A stretch of DNA of 34,065 nucleotides from Welwitschia mirabilis (GCA_051453625.1 JBOZIK010000001.1:25007948-25042012); one strand, 5' to 3'; positions 21,064 through 31,320 are shown, counted from the stretch's first letter. The notes: generated from the sequence alone by a model not told the origin. Program-made: numbers and translations.

Positions 21064-22759
21064 CATCCCTTAAGTAGACTTTTACTAGTCTCTTAGCAAA
21101 AAGTTGATAAAGAAATGTCAGCATAGAAAATTATCTTTGGAAAAATACTCAAGTATAAAAAATGATATAAGCTTTGAAAATTCTTTAATTAAGTTTATAA
21201 AAAGGCATTAAAATTAGTAAAATTCATGAAAAAATAGATGTCATGCCTTCTAATGAAAATTGAACTTTGTCATCAAAGTTTTTAAGAATATAAAAGGTTT
21301 TATACAATTTTTGAGAATATTCTAAAAATTAAGTTTTTCATTACATGTAATTTTAACACTACAAGCTTAGAAAAACACTTTGATGCAACATACTAACATG
21401 CAAAAAATATATATATATATAATGCATAAAATGTTACAGTAGAAATACTCTTTGCAATAATGATTAATCACTATTTTTCAAATTAGGATTACTATGAGGA
21501 GAATGAAATTGAAGGTAAAAATAAAAAAATGAAGGCATAATGTGATGGTCGAAAATGGATTATAGTCAATTTTTGGAAAATTTAGTGGTTACAAAAAAAT
21601 TAAATAGAATACAAATGACATGTATGATGCTACTAAATAGTTTGAAAGTAAAAATTTAAAAATGGGTAGTGGCAGCAGTAAGGACTAGTGACAATGCTAG
21701 TTGTTTGGAGATTCTACAAGTGAAATTTTGGGAAATGATTTATCAATCAATATGATAGAATTTAATTTTATAGATTGAATTCAATGGTACATGGAATGAA
21801 TAGAATAGGGATCGAATGAAATTTGCACTACATGATGAAAAATGAACCATTAAAAACTAATATAGATTCATATTTTTTTGGTTTTCTTTTTCATTTTTAC
21901 AAATTTTTCATTTTAGTAGTTGGAATCTAGGTTTGATATGTTTTAGTGTTTTTCTAAAAATTCTAAAAAATAGAAAGACTTTTAGGTCTTTGTATAGATT
22001 TTTTTCATTTAATCCCATTACCATTTCATTTTTTTACTATCTATTTTCTATGATCCATTACATAAATTAATTTGCATGGAAAAGAATGTGTTAATATTTT
22101 TTTTCGAGCCATTTCTCTAAAAAAGTTTGGCACTATTGTGAAGAGTAATCTGCACTATCAGCTTTTTCATAAAATTTTGCTCAAATTTTAAATACAACTT
22201 TTCTTGGATATCTTGAATCCTTATAATAGTAAGCCCTCTATAAAACCTTGAAAATTTTGTAGAAGTATGAAATACCATATGAACTATAATATGTTTATGA
22301 TAATTGTGTAAATCCTTATAGCTTGATTAATTAAATTTAATCTTAAAAATTATAAAAGATTACATTTGATCCAAGGAAATTTTAGGGCTTCCCTTTAATG
22401 TGGAGATAACAACCAAACCATTTAAAACCTTAAAACCCTTCTGATAGTAGACAAACTTTTAGAGATTATTTTCAAAGCCTAGAAACTCATTCACATATAT
22501 ATTAATCTCTTTATAACCTTGAGTTTTAAAGTCCTCATTTTGATTAAAATTAGTTTGATTACATGCCTTCCATTATCCCTCATAACACTTTTTCTTTACT
22601 ACCTTGTCAATATCCATCATTTTATTCTTACTTATCTAACCATTAACAACCTTCTTCATGTACTTCATTAAAGGAATCATTAAGGAAAAATGCTTATAAA
22701 TCCAAATCCAAATTATCCATGATCATGAGAAAACTCTTAAGCAAATTCTTCTTTCTTAA
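21064..22759. other. Unassigned internal sequence between LTRs A and B, left part
   Basis: No protein domain recognised. It has an (AT)n run at about 21407-21421. If A and B belonged to one minus-strand element, this would be its 3' internal end, but no pol domain is readable. Confidence 0.35.
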
Positions 22760-23975
22760 ATGAACTTAAATAGACCATCTAATAACATGCTTTTTCCCTT
22801 AATAAACTTGACCAAATTCTCCAACAAATTAATAATACACTTAACCAACAAAAAAAAAGAATACTTTCTTATATTTTATAATCCAAGAGTCTTGAAAACC
22901 TTAAAAGAATTGATGATACTAAAATTAATGATACCTAAGCCATGTCCTTTATAAATGAGGAATAAATCAATAAGGAAACCTATGAGGAGCTTATGTTTAA
23001 AGAAATCCTAGTGAGTGTACGAAGAATGAGTCAATAAGCAACATCAATGAGAAGGATAATATTCAAGAATAGTCTTTTTTTCCTTTAAATTACAACCATT
23101 TTTTCTTGAGAAACTACATGAGGAGGGAACCCCTAGCAACCTTTATGAAAAAGATAACATTAGAAAAGAGCTTATACTTAATCCATCTGATGTAAAAACT
23201 TTGCCTTTTTTTAAATATCTTCATGATCCAACCATTTTAATTTCATCCTTACGTACTAAGAAAGATCCAAACATCAATGAAGAAGACAAATCTTCTTTAG
23301 GATTGAAATCATCTCCTAATAATTTTGTTAATGAACATTTACCTTCTTCAATGATTCCAATTTACATTTATCTTCATCTAAAAATGATATCTTGTATGAG
23401 TTACTGAGAAAATAAAAATAAGGTAAAGAATGAACTATTTCTAACTTTGAATGAATAAACTTTACTACTTATACCAATGTTATCTCTAATTTCATGGACT
23501 CTTGCATAAAAATGTACATGGATTATCTTCCAACTCAAAATGCTTTACAAAATTTTGAATCATTGAATCTTTGCTTCCATGCTCTTGAGCCATTTTCTAT
23601 ACATCATCTTGGAATATTCTTTTGTTTTAAAAGTTTAATTTTATTTTCTTATTCTTTTAGATCTGGGTTTTTTTAAAATTAAAATTTCTTTTTAGATTAG
23701 ATATAGAATGAAAAAAAAAAAAGCTTTAAAAACATTTTTGCTTAACAGTCTCTCTTTCCTAAAACCATCCAAGCACTACCACTTACATAATCATTGTCTT
23801 AAATCTTTTCATTTAGAAAACTCCAAATACCACCCACAACTTAGAATAAGCCATCATCACATTAAATCTCATCATCCACCTTTTTCAACTTGGTACTACC
23901 TCATAAAAATTATCAACCATTGTTTCCTTCCATTCATCTATGAATTCTTAAGACTTAATAACCCTAGTTGATGGC
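22760..23975 (+). pseudogene. Decayed coding-like region of unknown identity, plus strand
   Basis: Several plus-strand stretches read like protein. 22760-22954 is open. The frame at about 22917-23075 gives MSFINEE, NKETYEELMFKEI and VSVRRMSQ with stops at likely Gln codons. About 23105-23405 reads EKLHEEGTPSNLY, KDNIRKELILNPSDVK, FKYLHDPTILIS, and NINEEDKSSLGLKSSPNNF. 23708-23971 is open but His/Leu-rich and less convincing. Frames change between pieces. The coding strand is opposite to the flanking LTRs, so this is probably not the LTR element's own gag or pol. I do not recognise the family; a captured or older inserted gene fragment is possible, and chance reading in A/T-rich DNA is not excluded. 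Confidence 0.3.
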
Positions 23976-24867
23976 CATTAATAGGTAATCTGCTAATAAG
24001 TGATCATATTGTTAGTGCAAGTTTAGGTAGAATTTAAATTAACTTATATTTTTCAAGAAAAAGTTATACTTGTTTTTGAGTTATCTTATTAAGAATTATG
24101 TCACTTAAGGTCTTCAAATTTGAAAAATATGATCAAAAAAGATGAAATTTACCTTTATATTATATTCTTTATTTTCAAGTATTTTATGGGAATAAAACCT
24201 TTCTTGATTGGGCTAATGAACCAATGACCCTTTTCATGTACATAAAAAAATAATGAATATAAAAAATAGAAATCAAAAGAAAATAAAATATCTATTCTCC
24301 ATAAGAACATTTTATGATCACTTAATTAGATTTAGATAATTGCATTAGGGCTATAGACACTCACAGGTAATATAGCTCTAATGATCTATTTATAACATGA
24401 TAAACTACATCAAGGCTATATAAACTCATTAGCAATGCAGTACTAATTTCTTCAAGAAACAACATGCTTAATTCTATTAGAATAAAATGTTATAATAGTG
24501 GATGCTTAATTTTATCCAAATGCTCAAAACAAGAAACATGTGTGATTGTGAAAAAGGTAAATTATGGAAATAAAATATGGGATTTGAATATACTTTTGTG
24601 ATTACTTTTTTAAACTTATGTTCTTGAAAATTTTCTTATTAATTTTTGAACATTTATAGTTTTACCTTAAGAATATCTTATTTATTTAATATTTTGATCC
24701 ATTAGAATAAACATAAAACTTAAAAAAATTCAATAAAATAGCCATTTTCCTAGCCATTTTTTTCTTCTACATTTATATGTGTTTGGACTAGTTTTTGTCT
24801 CTATTATCATGCATTATAAATAAAACTCTAGTTATAATGATTTTTAAAAATCTACTTGTAAGACAAA
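23976..24867. other. Unassigned stretch left of LTR B
   Basis: No domain recognised. A degenerate direct repeat of about 41 bases, GGCTATA...CT...TAAT, is seen at about 24342-24382 and 24407-24447 (period 65). Where a primer site would be expected beside LTR B, no convincing match to the tRNA-Asp sequence seen beside LTR C is present. Confidence 0.35.
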
Positions 24868-25608
24868 TGTCTATCCCTTGTAGTAAAAGAAAAATTCTAT
24901 AAAACTAGGTAAGCAACTAGTATCATTCTTCCATAGGAATAATTGAGGTAAATCTTAGTAGAGGTAATATAACATTCTTCAATCTTAAAGAAATCAAAAC
25001 AAAAACTGAGAATGAGATTTGTAATGAATTTGAACTTTATTGATGAAGTACGAAGATGAACTAACTCCAAAGCTTCAACTTGAATCATCTAAATTCTAAA
25101 ACTTTTATTTTAATAATGTTCTATAATTTCTTAAAATAATCAAAATTGTTAAGTTGTTTTAAATATTGGTCCACAGTGACATAATCTCATTCACTACATA
25201 AATTTTGATGAATTACTTAGTCCCTCTAATCCTTTATAGCTTTCATAAGATGGAAAGTATGAACTATTATACATAATATCCATCAAACAATAATGACTAT
25301 GAATCTTAGAAGTAACTTCAAGAAACTCACTTAGTAAATAAAAGAACTGCATAATGTAATTTCACCTAAGGATCAAAATTATGAGGTTACATATACTAGA
25401 AATCAAAGAATGAACAACTAATTTTATAATAAAATAAGAATTATATTACATCAGAGGATGAAAGTAAAAAGATACAGAATCCTTAAAGCTAGCCTCAAAG
25501 CTATCTTGCTTCTAAAGGGAAAAGCTCAAATGCTATGTCAACTTAACTTTATAAGGTTCCACCTATTTTCCACTAATTGCATCTTCCCTACAAATGAGGT
25601 CTTAAGAT

Positions 25609-25618
25609 CCTTTTATAT
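25609..25618 (-). promoter_or_regulatory. TATA box of LTR B
   Basis: The minus strand reads ATATAAAAGGATC at the position equivalent to the TATA boxes of LTRs A, C and D. Confidence 0.5.
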
Positions 25619-25703
25619 GTGAGGAAAGAATCAAGATCCTTTAGCTTATAGTAGTTAATGGTAGTTACAATATAAGCAGTTATAATTTTTGTCATGTATT
25701 TTT

Positions 25704-25753
25704 AGATGGAGGTTGTCTTCTTGTATTAAGTAAAGATTATCTTTTTATATTAG
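25704..25753 (-). repeat. U3 repeats of LTR B, two 25-bp copies
   Basis: Two diverged units at 25704-25728 and 25729-25753, homologous to those in A and C and at the same distance from the TATA box. Confidence 0.5.
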
Positions 25754-26255
25754 GTGAAGTTTGTTATGATAAGTATAACCCTTTTGAATCGTGATTCCTC
25801 TACCAACCAATGCTATTGTCATGTATCTGTAATATCATCGCCATGTTACTACCATGTTTTATTACCACATGTCATCTTGTGCTTTCACCATGTATTATGA
25901 AATTTAATATTTGTTTTTAATTTAGGTTTTTACTAAGCCGATAAATGGAATTTTATCAATTTCCTATGAAAGTTTTAGAAGATAACTTGGAATGCATTCT
26001 TCCTCAAAGAACCAGTGACACCGATGGCCAGGATGGTGCTACTAAAATTTCTAATGGATTTTATTTAGTTTTTATCATGTCTTTCATAAGATAGCAATTA
26101 ACCTGAAACTATTATGGAAAAGTTCATAATTTCATAAATCATGTATAAAATGGTTGAAGACGTAATTTAATGGTAAACTAACTATTTTAATAACTCTGCC
26201 TATGATAAATTAATCAAATATACTTGGTCTAAATGTTAATTTTTACACCTAAACA

Positions 26256-26785
26256 TGTAGAAAAATTAGAAATAGCTACATAGATATGAAATTATTATCA
26301 TAAAAAAATTTCTATAAAAATAGAAACTTTAGGTAACTAATAAAACTTTAAAAAATGCATACAAATCTAAAACTAGCTACTAAAATAAAACTTGCACAAA
26401 GCCAAAAAAAAAAAACATAAAGAAAGATGATTTCTATTTTAGTTTTAATGTTTCATCTCTTTTGTCCTCTTTTGAATTGCAACTTACAAAAAAATTATTA
26501 GACTTGCAACATAAAAGATCTAATATGGAAAATGAATTTTAGGTTAGATCAAAATCTAGATAAAACTTAGAAAAGGATCAATTTTGGTATTACTAGTAAC
26601 AGATTATTATCACCATTAGGGATAATAGAAGATTAAAGAGATACTCAAAAGGAATAGTACTAGTTTGGATATCACTAGTAATGATTACTATCAACCACTG
26701 GAAGACTGAAAGAAATTACAAGAAAAAAAAGTTATACTCCTTTTAAGAAGCTATCATATCATTATTCCTAGCAATAGTGCCAAAA
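26256..26785 (-). other. Short internal (leader-like) segment between LTRs B and C
   Basis: 530 bases, with the primer site at its right end beside LTR C and LTR B directly at its left end. No gag or pol is present. It is collinear with the C-D segment over blocks such as AAAAGATCTAATATGGAAAA and TAGGTTAGATCAAAATCTA. A roughly 35-base block with TATCACTAGTAA...GATTACTATCA character occurs twice, at about 26586-26620 and 26667-26700 (period about 81). The minus-strand sequence before LTR B is not purine-rich, so no clear polypurine tract is visible. Minimal LTR-element internal regions carry only primer site and polypurine tract. Confidence 0.55.
26765..26782 (-). other. Decayed tRNA-Asp primer binding site
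   Basis: The plus strand reads TTCCTAGCAATAGTGCCA, against TCCCCGGCAACGGCGCCA at the 3' end of plant tRNA-Asp. Twelve of 18 bases agree and all six differences are C-to-T or G-to-A. It lies three bases from the TG start of LTR C on the plus strand. A tRNA-Asp primer is known for Athila-type elements. Confidence 0.75.
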
Positions 26786-27548
26786 TGTATTTACCCAAAT
26801 ATTTTCATTATAGTTAAAGGTAAACATTAATAAAATAAACTAAATAAATACCCACTATCATTCTTCCATAAGGATAAATTGAGGTGAGATTAAACAGAGG
26901 TAATATAGACTTCTCTAACTTGTAATGAAATCAAAACAAAAACTAAAAATAGAGATTGATAAGAAATTAGACTTAGGTGGTAGAGTAGAAAGACAAACTA
27001 ATTTTAGAGGTCTAGATTGAATGATCTAAATTTTAATACTTTTAATTCAAAAATATCCTATAAGTTCCTAAAATAATCATAAGATTATTAAGTTATTTAA
27101 GAATCAAATTTGGTTATGTAATCTCATTAGCCACATGAGTATTAGTGAATTACTTAGTCCCTCTTATCCTGCAAATCCCTTCATCAGCATGAAAAGTAGA
27201 AACTATTATGCACAAGATCCATCAAATGATAGAAACTACAAATCTCAAAAGTAACCTCAAGAAACTCACTTGGTAAATGAAAGAAATTAACAATGAAGTT
27301 TTATCTAAGGATTAAAAGTATGAGGTTATGTGCACTAGAAATTAAAAAATGAATAGCTAATTTTATATTAAAATAAGAAATACATTACATTAGAGGATGA
27401 AAATAGAATAATTATAGAATCTTTAAAGATAGTCTCAAAGCCAACTCACTCCAAAAGGGGGATCTCAGAAGGCCATGTTAACTTGGTGCTCTAAGGTTCT
27501 ATCTATTTTTCACCAATTAAATCTCCTCTAGAAATGAGGGTTGAAGGT

Positions 27549-27558
27549 CCTTTTATAG
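27549..27558 (-). promoter_or_regulatory. TATA box of LTR C
   Basis: The minus strand reads CTATAAAAGGACC, about 615 bases from the LTR start at 28172. This gives an estimated U3 of about 640 bases and R-U5 of about 740. Confidence 0.6.
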
Positions 27559-27644
27559 GTGAGGTAAGGCTTAGAAGCCTTTAGTTTATAATGGTTGGTG
27601 GTAGTTATTACTTAGGTAATTACAATTTTTATCATATAGCTTTG

Positions 27645-27705
27645 AATGAAGGTTGTCTTCTTATGTTAGATGAAGGTTATCTTCTTCTATTAGGTGGAGG
27701 TTGTT
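27645..27705 (-). repeat. U3 repeats of LTR C, two 25-bp copies plus partial third
   Basis: Units at 27645-27669 and 27670-27694 share ATGAAGGTT.TCTTCTT; a partial unit TGGAGGTTGTTATG follows. They lie about 90-140 bases upstream of the TATA box on the minus strand. Confidence 0.65.
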
Positions 27706-28172
27706 ATGATAAGTTTAATACTTGTAATTTAGATAACGATACCTCTACTAACCAATGTTATTACCATGTGTCTCCAATGTTACCATCGTGTCCCTACCAC
27801 ATGTTGTTGCCATGTGTTATTTTACACCTATTCAATGTATCATTGAAGTTGATTGTAGTTTTTTATTTAATTTTTTACTAAGCCCATAAGTGGAATTTAA
27901 TTAGTTTCCCATGACGATTCTAGAACATAGCTTTGGATGCATTCTTCCTTAAAGGACTAGTGGTGCCACTGGCTAGGATGGTAGCACTAACATTTTCCGA
28001 TGGAATTTCTTCATTTTTCATCATGCCTTTTAGAAGGAAGAAATTAATTTGTAATTATCATGGAAAATTTCATATATTTAATACTCATTTTATGATAAAA
28101 TAACTATTATAATATCTTCGACAATGCTGATCAAATATACTTAGTCTGAGTGTCAATGTTTTCATGTAAACA

Positions 28173-28579
28173 TAGGCAGAAAATGAAAATAGCTAAGTAT
28201 ATATGAAATGATTATAATAAAGAACCCTAAAAAAATAGAAACTTTAGGAAACTAAGAAATATGAAAAATACACACATAACTAAAACTAGCTACTAAAATA
28301 AATCTTATAGAAAATAAAATGAGCCACAAAAAAGGTGAAATCTATTTAAGTTTTATTATTCTATTTTTTTAGTTCTCTTTTACATTTTAACCTATAGAAA
28401 AATCATTAGATCTATAATATAAAAGATCTAATATGGAAAATAATTTTTAGGTTAGATCAAAATCTAAATAAAACTCAAAAAAGGACTAATTTAGGTATTA
28501 TTAAAAAATGACTAGTACCCACAACTATAGAAAAAAGAAAATAGAAGATACACTCAAAAGAAAAAGGACCATAAGATGA
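28173..28579 (-). other. Short internal segment between LTRs C and D, primer site deleted
   Basis: About 407 bases, homologous to the left three-quarters of the B-C segment. The match stops near ACTCAAAAG (about 28551-28560), and the sequence then enters LTR D about 37 bases inside its expected left end. A deletion of roughly 170-200 bases therefore removed the primer site and the LTR tip. Confidence 0.55.
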
Positions 28580-29855
28580 GCATCAATAAAATAAACTAGG
28601 TAAGTACCTAATATAATTATTTCATAGGAATAATTTGAGGTAAAACTAAACAAAGGCAATACTAACTTCTCCAACTTGCAACGAAATTAAAACAAAAATT
28701 AAAAATTAAGATTGATATAAAATTAAATTGGTTAATAAAGTAGGAAGATGAACCAACTTTATAGGTCTATCTTGAATAGTTCAACTTGCATTAGTTTTAC
28801 TTTAATAATATCCTGCAATTTTTTGAAAAAATCATAAGACTGTTAAATCATTTAAGGCTTAGATCATGATGATAGAATCTCCTTTACCATATAAATAGTG
28901 GTGAATTACTTAATTCCTCTAATTCTTCATAGCCCTTCATAAGCATGAAAAGTACAAACTATTATGCACAAGATCCATTAAACAATAGCAATCATGAATC
29001 TCAAAAGTAACCTCAAGGAGCTCACTTAATAAAGAAAAGAAATTAATAACATAGTTTGACTTAAGGATTAAAAGTATGAGATTATAAACATTAGAAATAA
29101 AAGAAAAGAAAGACTTCTTAAAGCTAGTCTTGAAGGTAGCTCACTCCAAAAGAGAGAGCTCAAAATGATATGTTGACTTAATATTCTAAGGTTTTAACTA
29201 TTTTTCATTAATTAAAGATCTTCTACAAATGAGGGTTCAAGGCCCTTTTATAGGTGAGCTAAGGATTAGAAGCCTTTGGCTTGTAGTAGTTACTAGTGGT
29301 TACAATTTAGAAAATTACATTTTTTTCTCAAATAACATTAGATGGATGTTGTCTTCTCGTATTAGGTGGAGATAGTCATGATGATTCTAACACTTGGTCT
29401 TTGGATCATGATGCCTCTACAGACTAATGCTATCATGATGTATCTCTAACGTCACTACCATGTCACACATGTTATTTTATATATTCACCATATGTTATTG
29501 AAGTTTATGATTGATTCTAATTTAATTCTAACTAATCCCATAAATAGAATTTTATCATTTCCTCATGAATATTCTAGAACATAACTCTGAAAGCATTCTG
29601 CCTTAAAGAACTAGTGGTGTTAATGGCTAGAACAATAACACCAACTTTTTTTGATGCATTTTCTTAAGTTTTTATCATGTCTTTTAGAAGACAACAATTG
29701 ATCTGAAATTGTCATGGAGAAGTTCATAATTTTATAAATCGTGTATAAAATGGTTGAAGCCATAATTTTATGATCAAACAAATATTTTAATGTCTTCTCC
29801 TATGCTAAATTAATTAAATATACTTGGTCTGAATGTCTATTCTTTCATGTAAACA
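28580..29855 (-). repeat. LTR D
   Basis: About 1.28 kb; the left tip is deleted, the right end AAACA at 29855 is intact. The 40 bases right of it (TAATTAAAAAAATAGCTTAGAG) resemble the sequence right of B and C, suggesting another unit once followed and was lost. Confidence 0.65.
29244..29253 (-). promoter_or_regulatory. TATA box of LTR D
   Basis: The minus strand reads CTATAAAAGGGCC, equivalent to the other three LTRs. Only one 25-bp U3 unit (29341-29366) lies upstream of it, against two in A, B and C. Confidence 0.55.
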
Positions 29856-29899
29856 TTATTATAATTAAAAAAATAGCTTAGAGTAAGTGGAAATAAATT

Positions 29900-30396
29900 A
29901 GATTTGTTTTAAAATATGATAGAATAAACTACTTTAGTTCTTTAACTTATTTATGTATATTTATTATTTTTATTTATAGAATAAGAAAGGCATAAAAATA
30001 ATATACTCTAGAAATTCATTTTATACAGACTAATTTATATATTTATAATGTTCATGTGTAGAAAGTTATAATATCTATAGTATTAATTCTTATCATAAAC
30101 ATCAACTAAATAAATTAAAAGGGATATAGATGAATCTCATGAAGGAAAAATGTAGCTTCTTTAGATTCCTAGTCTTCCTTCTTTATCAATCACACTTGGT
30201 ATTTAGCTTGTGGAGTTCGATATCTCTCAAAAATGACATACAAATATATAAATCTCATCATTTATATTGAGATAAGTCAAATCTAGGTAAGTTACCTTTA
30301 AAATATTACAATACTTATGGTTTTAAGAATTTCTTAATAATGGAGTAGTCTTATTTAATGAAATGTTTGGTTTAAGATATTTTATTTAAAGACTAA
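29900..30396. other. Unassigned A/T-rich stretch
   Basis: No domain, repeat or RNA gene recognised right of LTR D's flanking leader remnant. Confidence 0.4.
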
Positions 30397-31090
30397 ATGA
30401 AGATATTAATTTTTAAACTCAAGTTTAAAAATCTTTGTATTTCATGTATGCACTATGGATTGAAAGGAAATCCTTTAAATGTATGTGAATCCATTAGTAA
30501 CATTTATTCTAAGATAAGAAACATCTAACTTCTAGAGAAGTAAACAAGAAGAATATTAGAAAAATAAATCAATTAAATTGTACTCTAATAACTAAGGATC
30601 TTGAAATTAAAAACATTTTTTAGATCCTTTACGAAGAATCTAGGGGAGAATAAAATAAAAATGAAGAGGGCAGTGTTTAAAATAATGTTAATAATAAAAG
30701 TTTAAATGATAACAAAAAGATACTTAAAGACATAAGTAATGGACTTAGAAATAATGAAGACAAAGCCAATGAGTGCACTACCACTACACCTGAGGATAAT
30801 GAGTACATTATCATCATGGATAATGAGTGTACCATTACTAATCTTGATTATTAATGCATGTTACAATCTTATAAAAATGAAAAAATTATAGAATAGTGGA
30901 GAAATGATTTTTGAAATAATTCAAAATGAAAGCACAATTTGATAGAACAAGACCTCAATGTTTAATTTAATAACTTGTTTAACACTACTAAGAGAGATAT
31001 TGAGGAATTTATCCAAGATGAAATATTAATAAATATGAAGGTGTATTATGTCATATTCAAATAACTCATATTTGAAATTTACCTACAATA
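30397..31090 (+). pseudogene. Decayed coding region of unknown identity with in-frame repeat
   Basis: 30397-30528 is open for 43 codons (MKILIFKLKFKN, then CMHYGLKGNPLNVCES and ISNIYSKIRNI). After a shift near 30530-30545, the frame through 30768 runs from about 30540 to 31080 with only about nine stops in 180 codons, nearly all TAA, TAG or TGA where Gln, Trp or Arg would fit. Readable pieces are LITKDLEIKNIF, SLNDNKKILKDISNGLRN, KNEKIIE-stop-WRNDF, KHNLIEQDLNV and TTKRDIEEFIQDEI. Three NEC/NEY repeats at 30768-30848 keep the frame. Composition is polar and charged, unlike random A/T-rich frames nearby. I do not recognise the protein; a gag-like or accessory ORF of an unrecognised element, or a host gene fragment, are both possible. 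Confidence 0.4.
30768..30848 (+). repeat. Short in-frame minisatellite, three copies
   Basis: Units starting AATGAGT at 30768, 30798 and 30822 (30- and 24-base spacing, both multiples of three) encode NECTTTTPED, NEYIIIMD and NECTITNLD. Confidence 0.65.
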
Positions 31091-31159
31091 GTTAAATATA
31101 TTGCAAATATATTTGTATTAATCTACAAACATTTTATTTTTATTGGTTTTACTAATTGA

Positions 31160-31320
31160 GATCCTCATTAGTTTTCTCTTCTTACTTTCTTCTTGTTTGT
31201 ATTTTTTGGATTTCTGATTTATAGTTTGAGTAATGCCTCATCAGTTTCCTTTTCTTACTTTCCTCTTGTTTACCATCTTAGCTTTCCTTCTTACTTTCAT
31301 CTTGTTTCCCTTCTTGGATT
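31160..31320 (-). repeat. Pyrimidine-rich repeat, three degenerate copies
   Basis: The plus-strand motif TTCTTACTTTC-TCTTGTTT occurs near 31178-31199, 31251-31272 and 31287-31308. On the minus strand it reads as Lys/Glu-rich peptide (KQDESKKES, KQEESKKRK), so it could be a remnant of a charged, low-complexity coding stretch. Confidence 0.45.

Larger units (their letters stand above)
24868..26255 (-). repeat. LTR B
   Basis: About 1.39 kb. Its right end (plus-strand CCTAAACA at 26255) aligns with the ends of A, C and D. The left end is placed at TGTCTATCCC by alignment to C and seems to lack about 10-15 bases. The minus-strand open stretch within it at 24897-25088 is a chance reading of LTR sequence. 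Confidence 0.65.
26786..28172 (-). repeat. LTR C
   Basis: 1,387 bases and the best-bounded copy: plus-strand TGTATTTACCC at 26786 next to the primer site, and AAACA at 28172. On the minus strand it starts TGTTTACATG. It acts as the shared LTR of two adjacent units (B-C and C-D). The open stretch 27591-27881 is LTR sequence read by chance; its repeated EGCLL/EGYLLLL residues simply reflect the U3 repeats. Confidence 0.75.
19649..29855 (-). mobile_element. Array of four related minus-strand LTRs (A-D) with short internal segments
   Basis: LTRs A (19649-21063), B (24868-26255), C (26786-28172) and D (28580-29855) share long collinear similarity. On the minus strand each starts TGTTTA and C ends ATACA, giving TG...CA ends with a short inverted repeat (TGTTTAC / TGTATTTAC). 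Between B and C lie 530 bases, and between C and D about 407; the two segments are homologous to each other and contain no gag or pol. A decayed tRNA-Asp primer site abuts C. Between A and B lie 3.8 kb of different sequence. The simplest reading is a short non-autonomous LTR element, or a solo-leader derivative of a gypsy element, multiplied head to tail by LTR recombination; a satellite born from an LTR unit is the alternative. Confidence 0.65.

Noticed and set aside
24897-25088. Minus-strand open stretch
   Set aside because: Lies inside LTR B and is not conserved as an ORF in LTRs A, C and D.
26765-26782. tRNA gene
   Set aside because: Only the 3' 18 bases resemble tRNA-Asp and they sit three bases from an LTR edge, so it is a primer binding site.
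27591-27881. 96-codon plus-strand ORF with repeated Leu/Gly/Tyr
   Set aside because: Lies in U3 of LTR C on the antisense strand; the peptide repeat mirrors the 25-bp DNA repeat.
19649-29855. CRISPR-like array of spaced repeats
   Set aside because: Repeat units are over 1 kb with TG...CA ends and TATA boxes, in plant-like DNA; these are LTRs.
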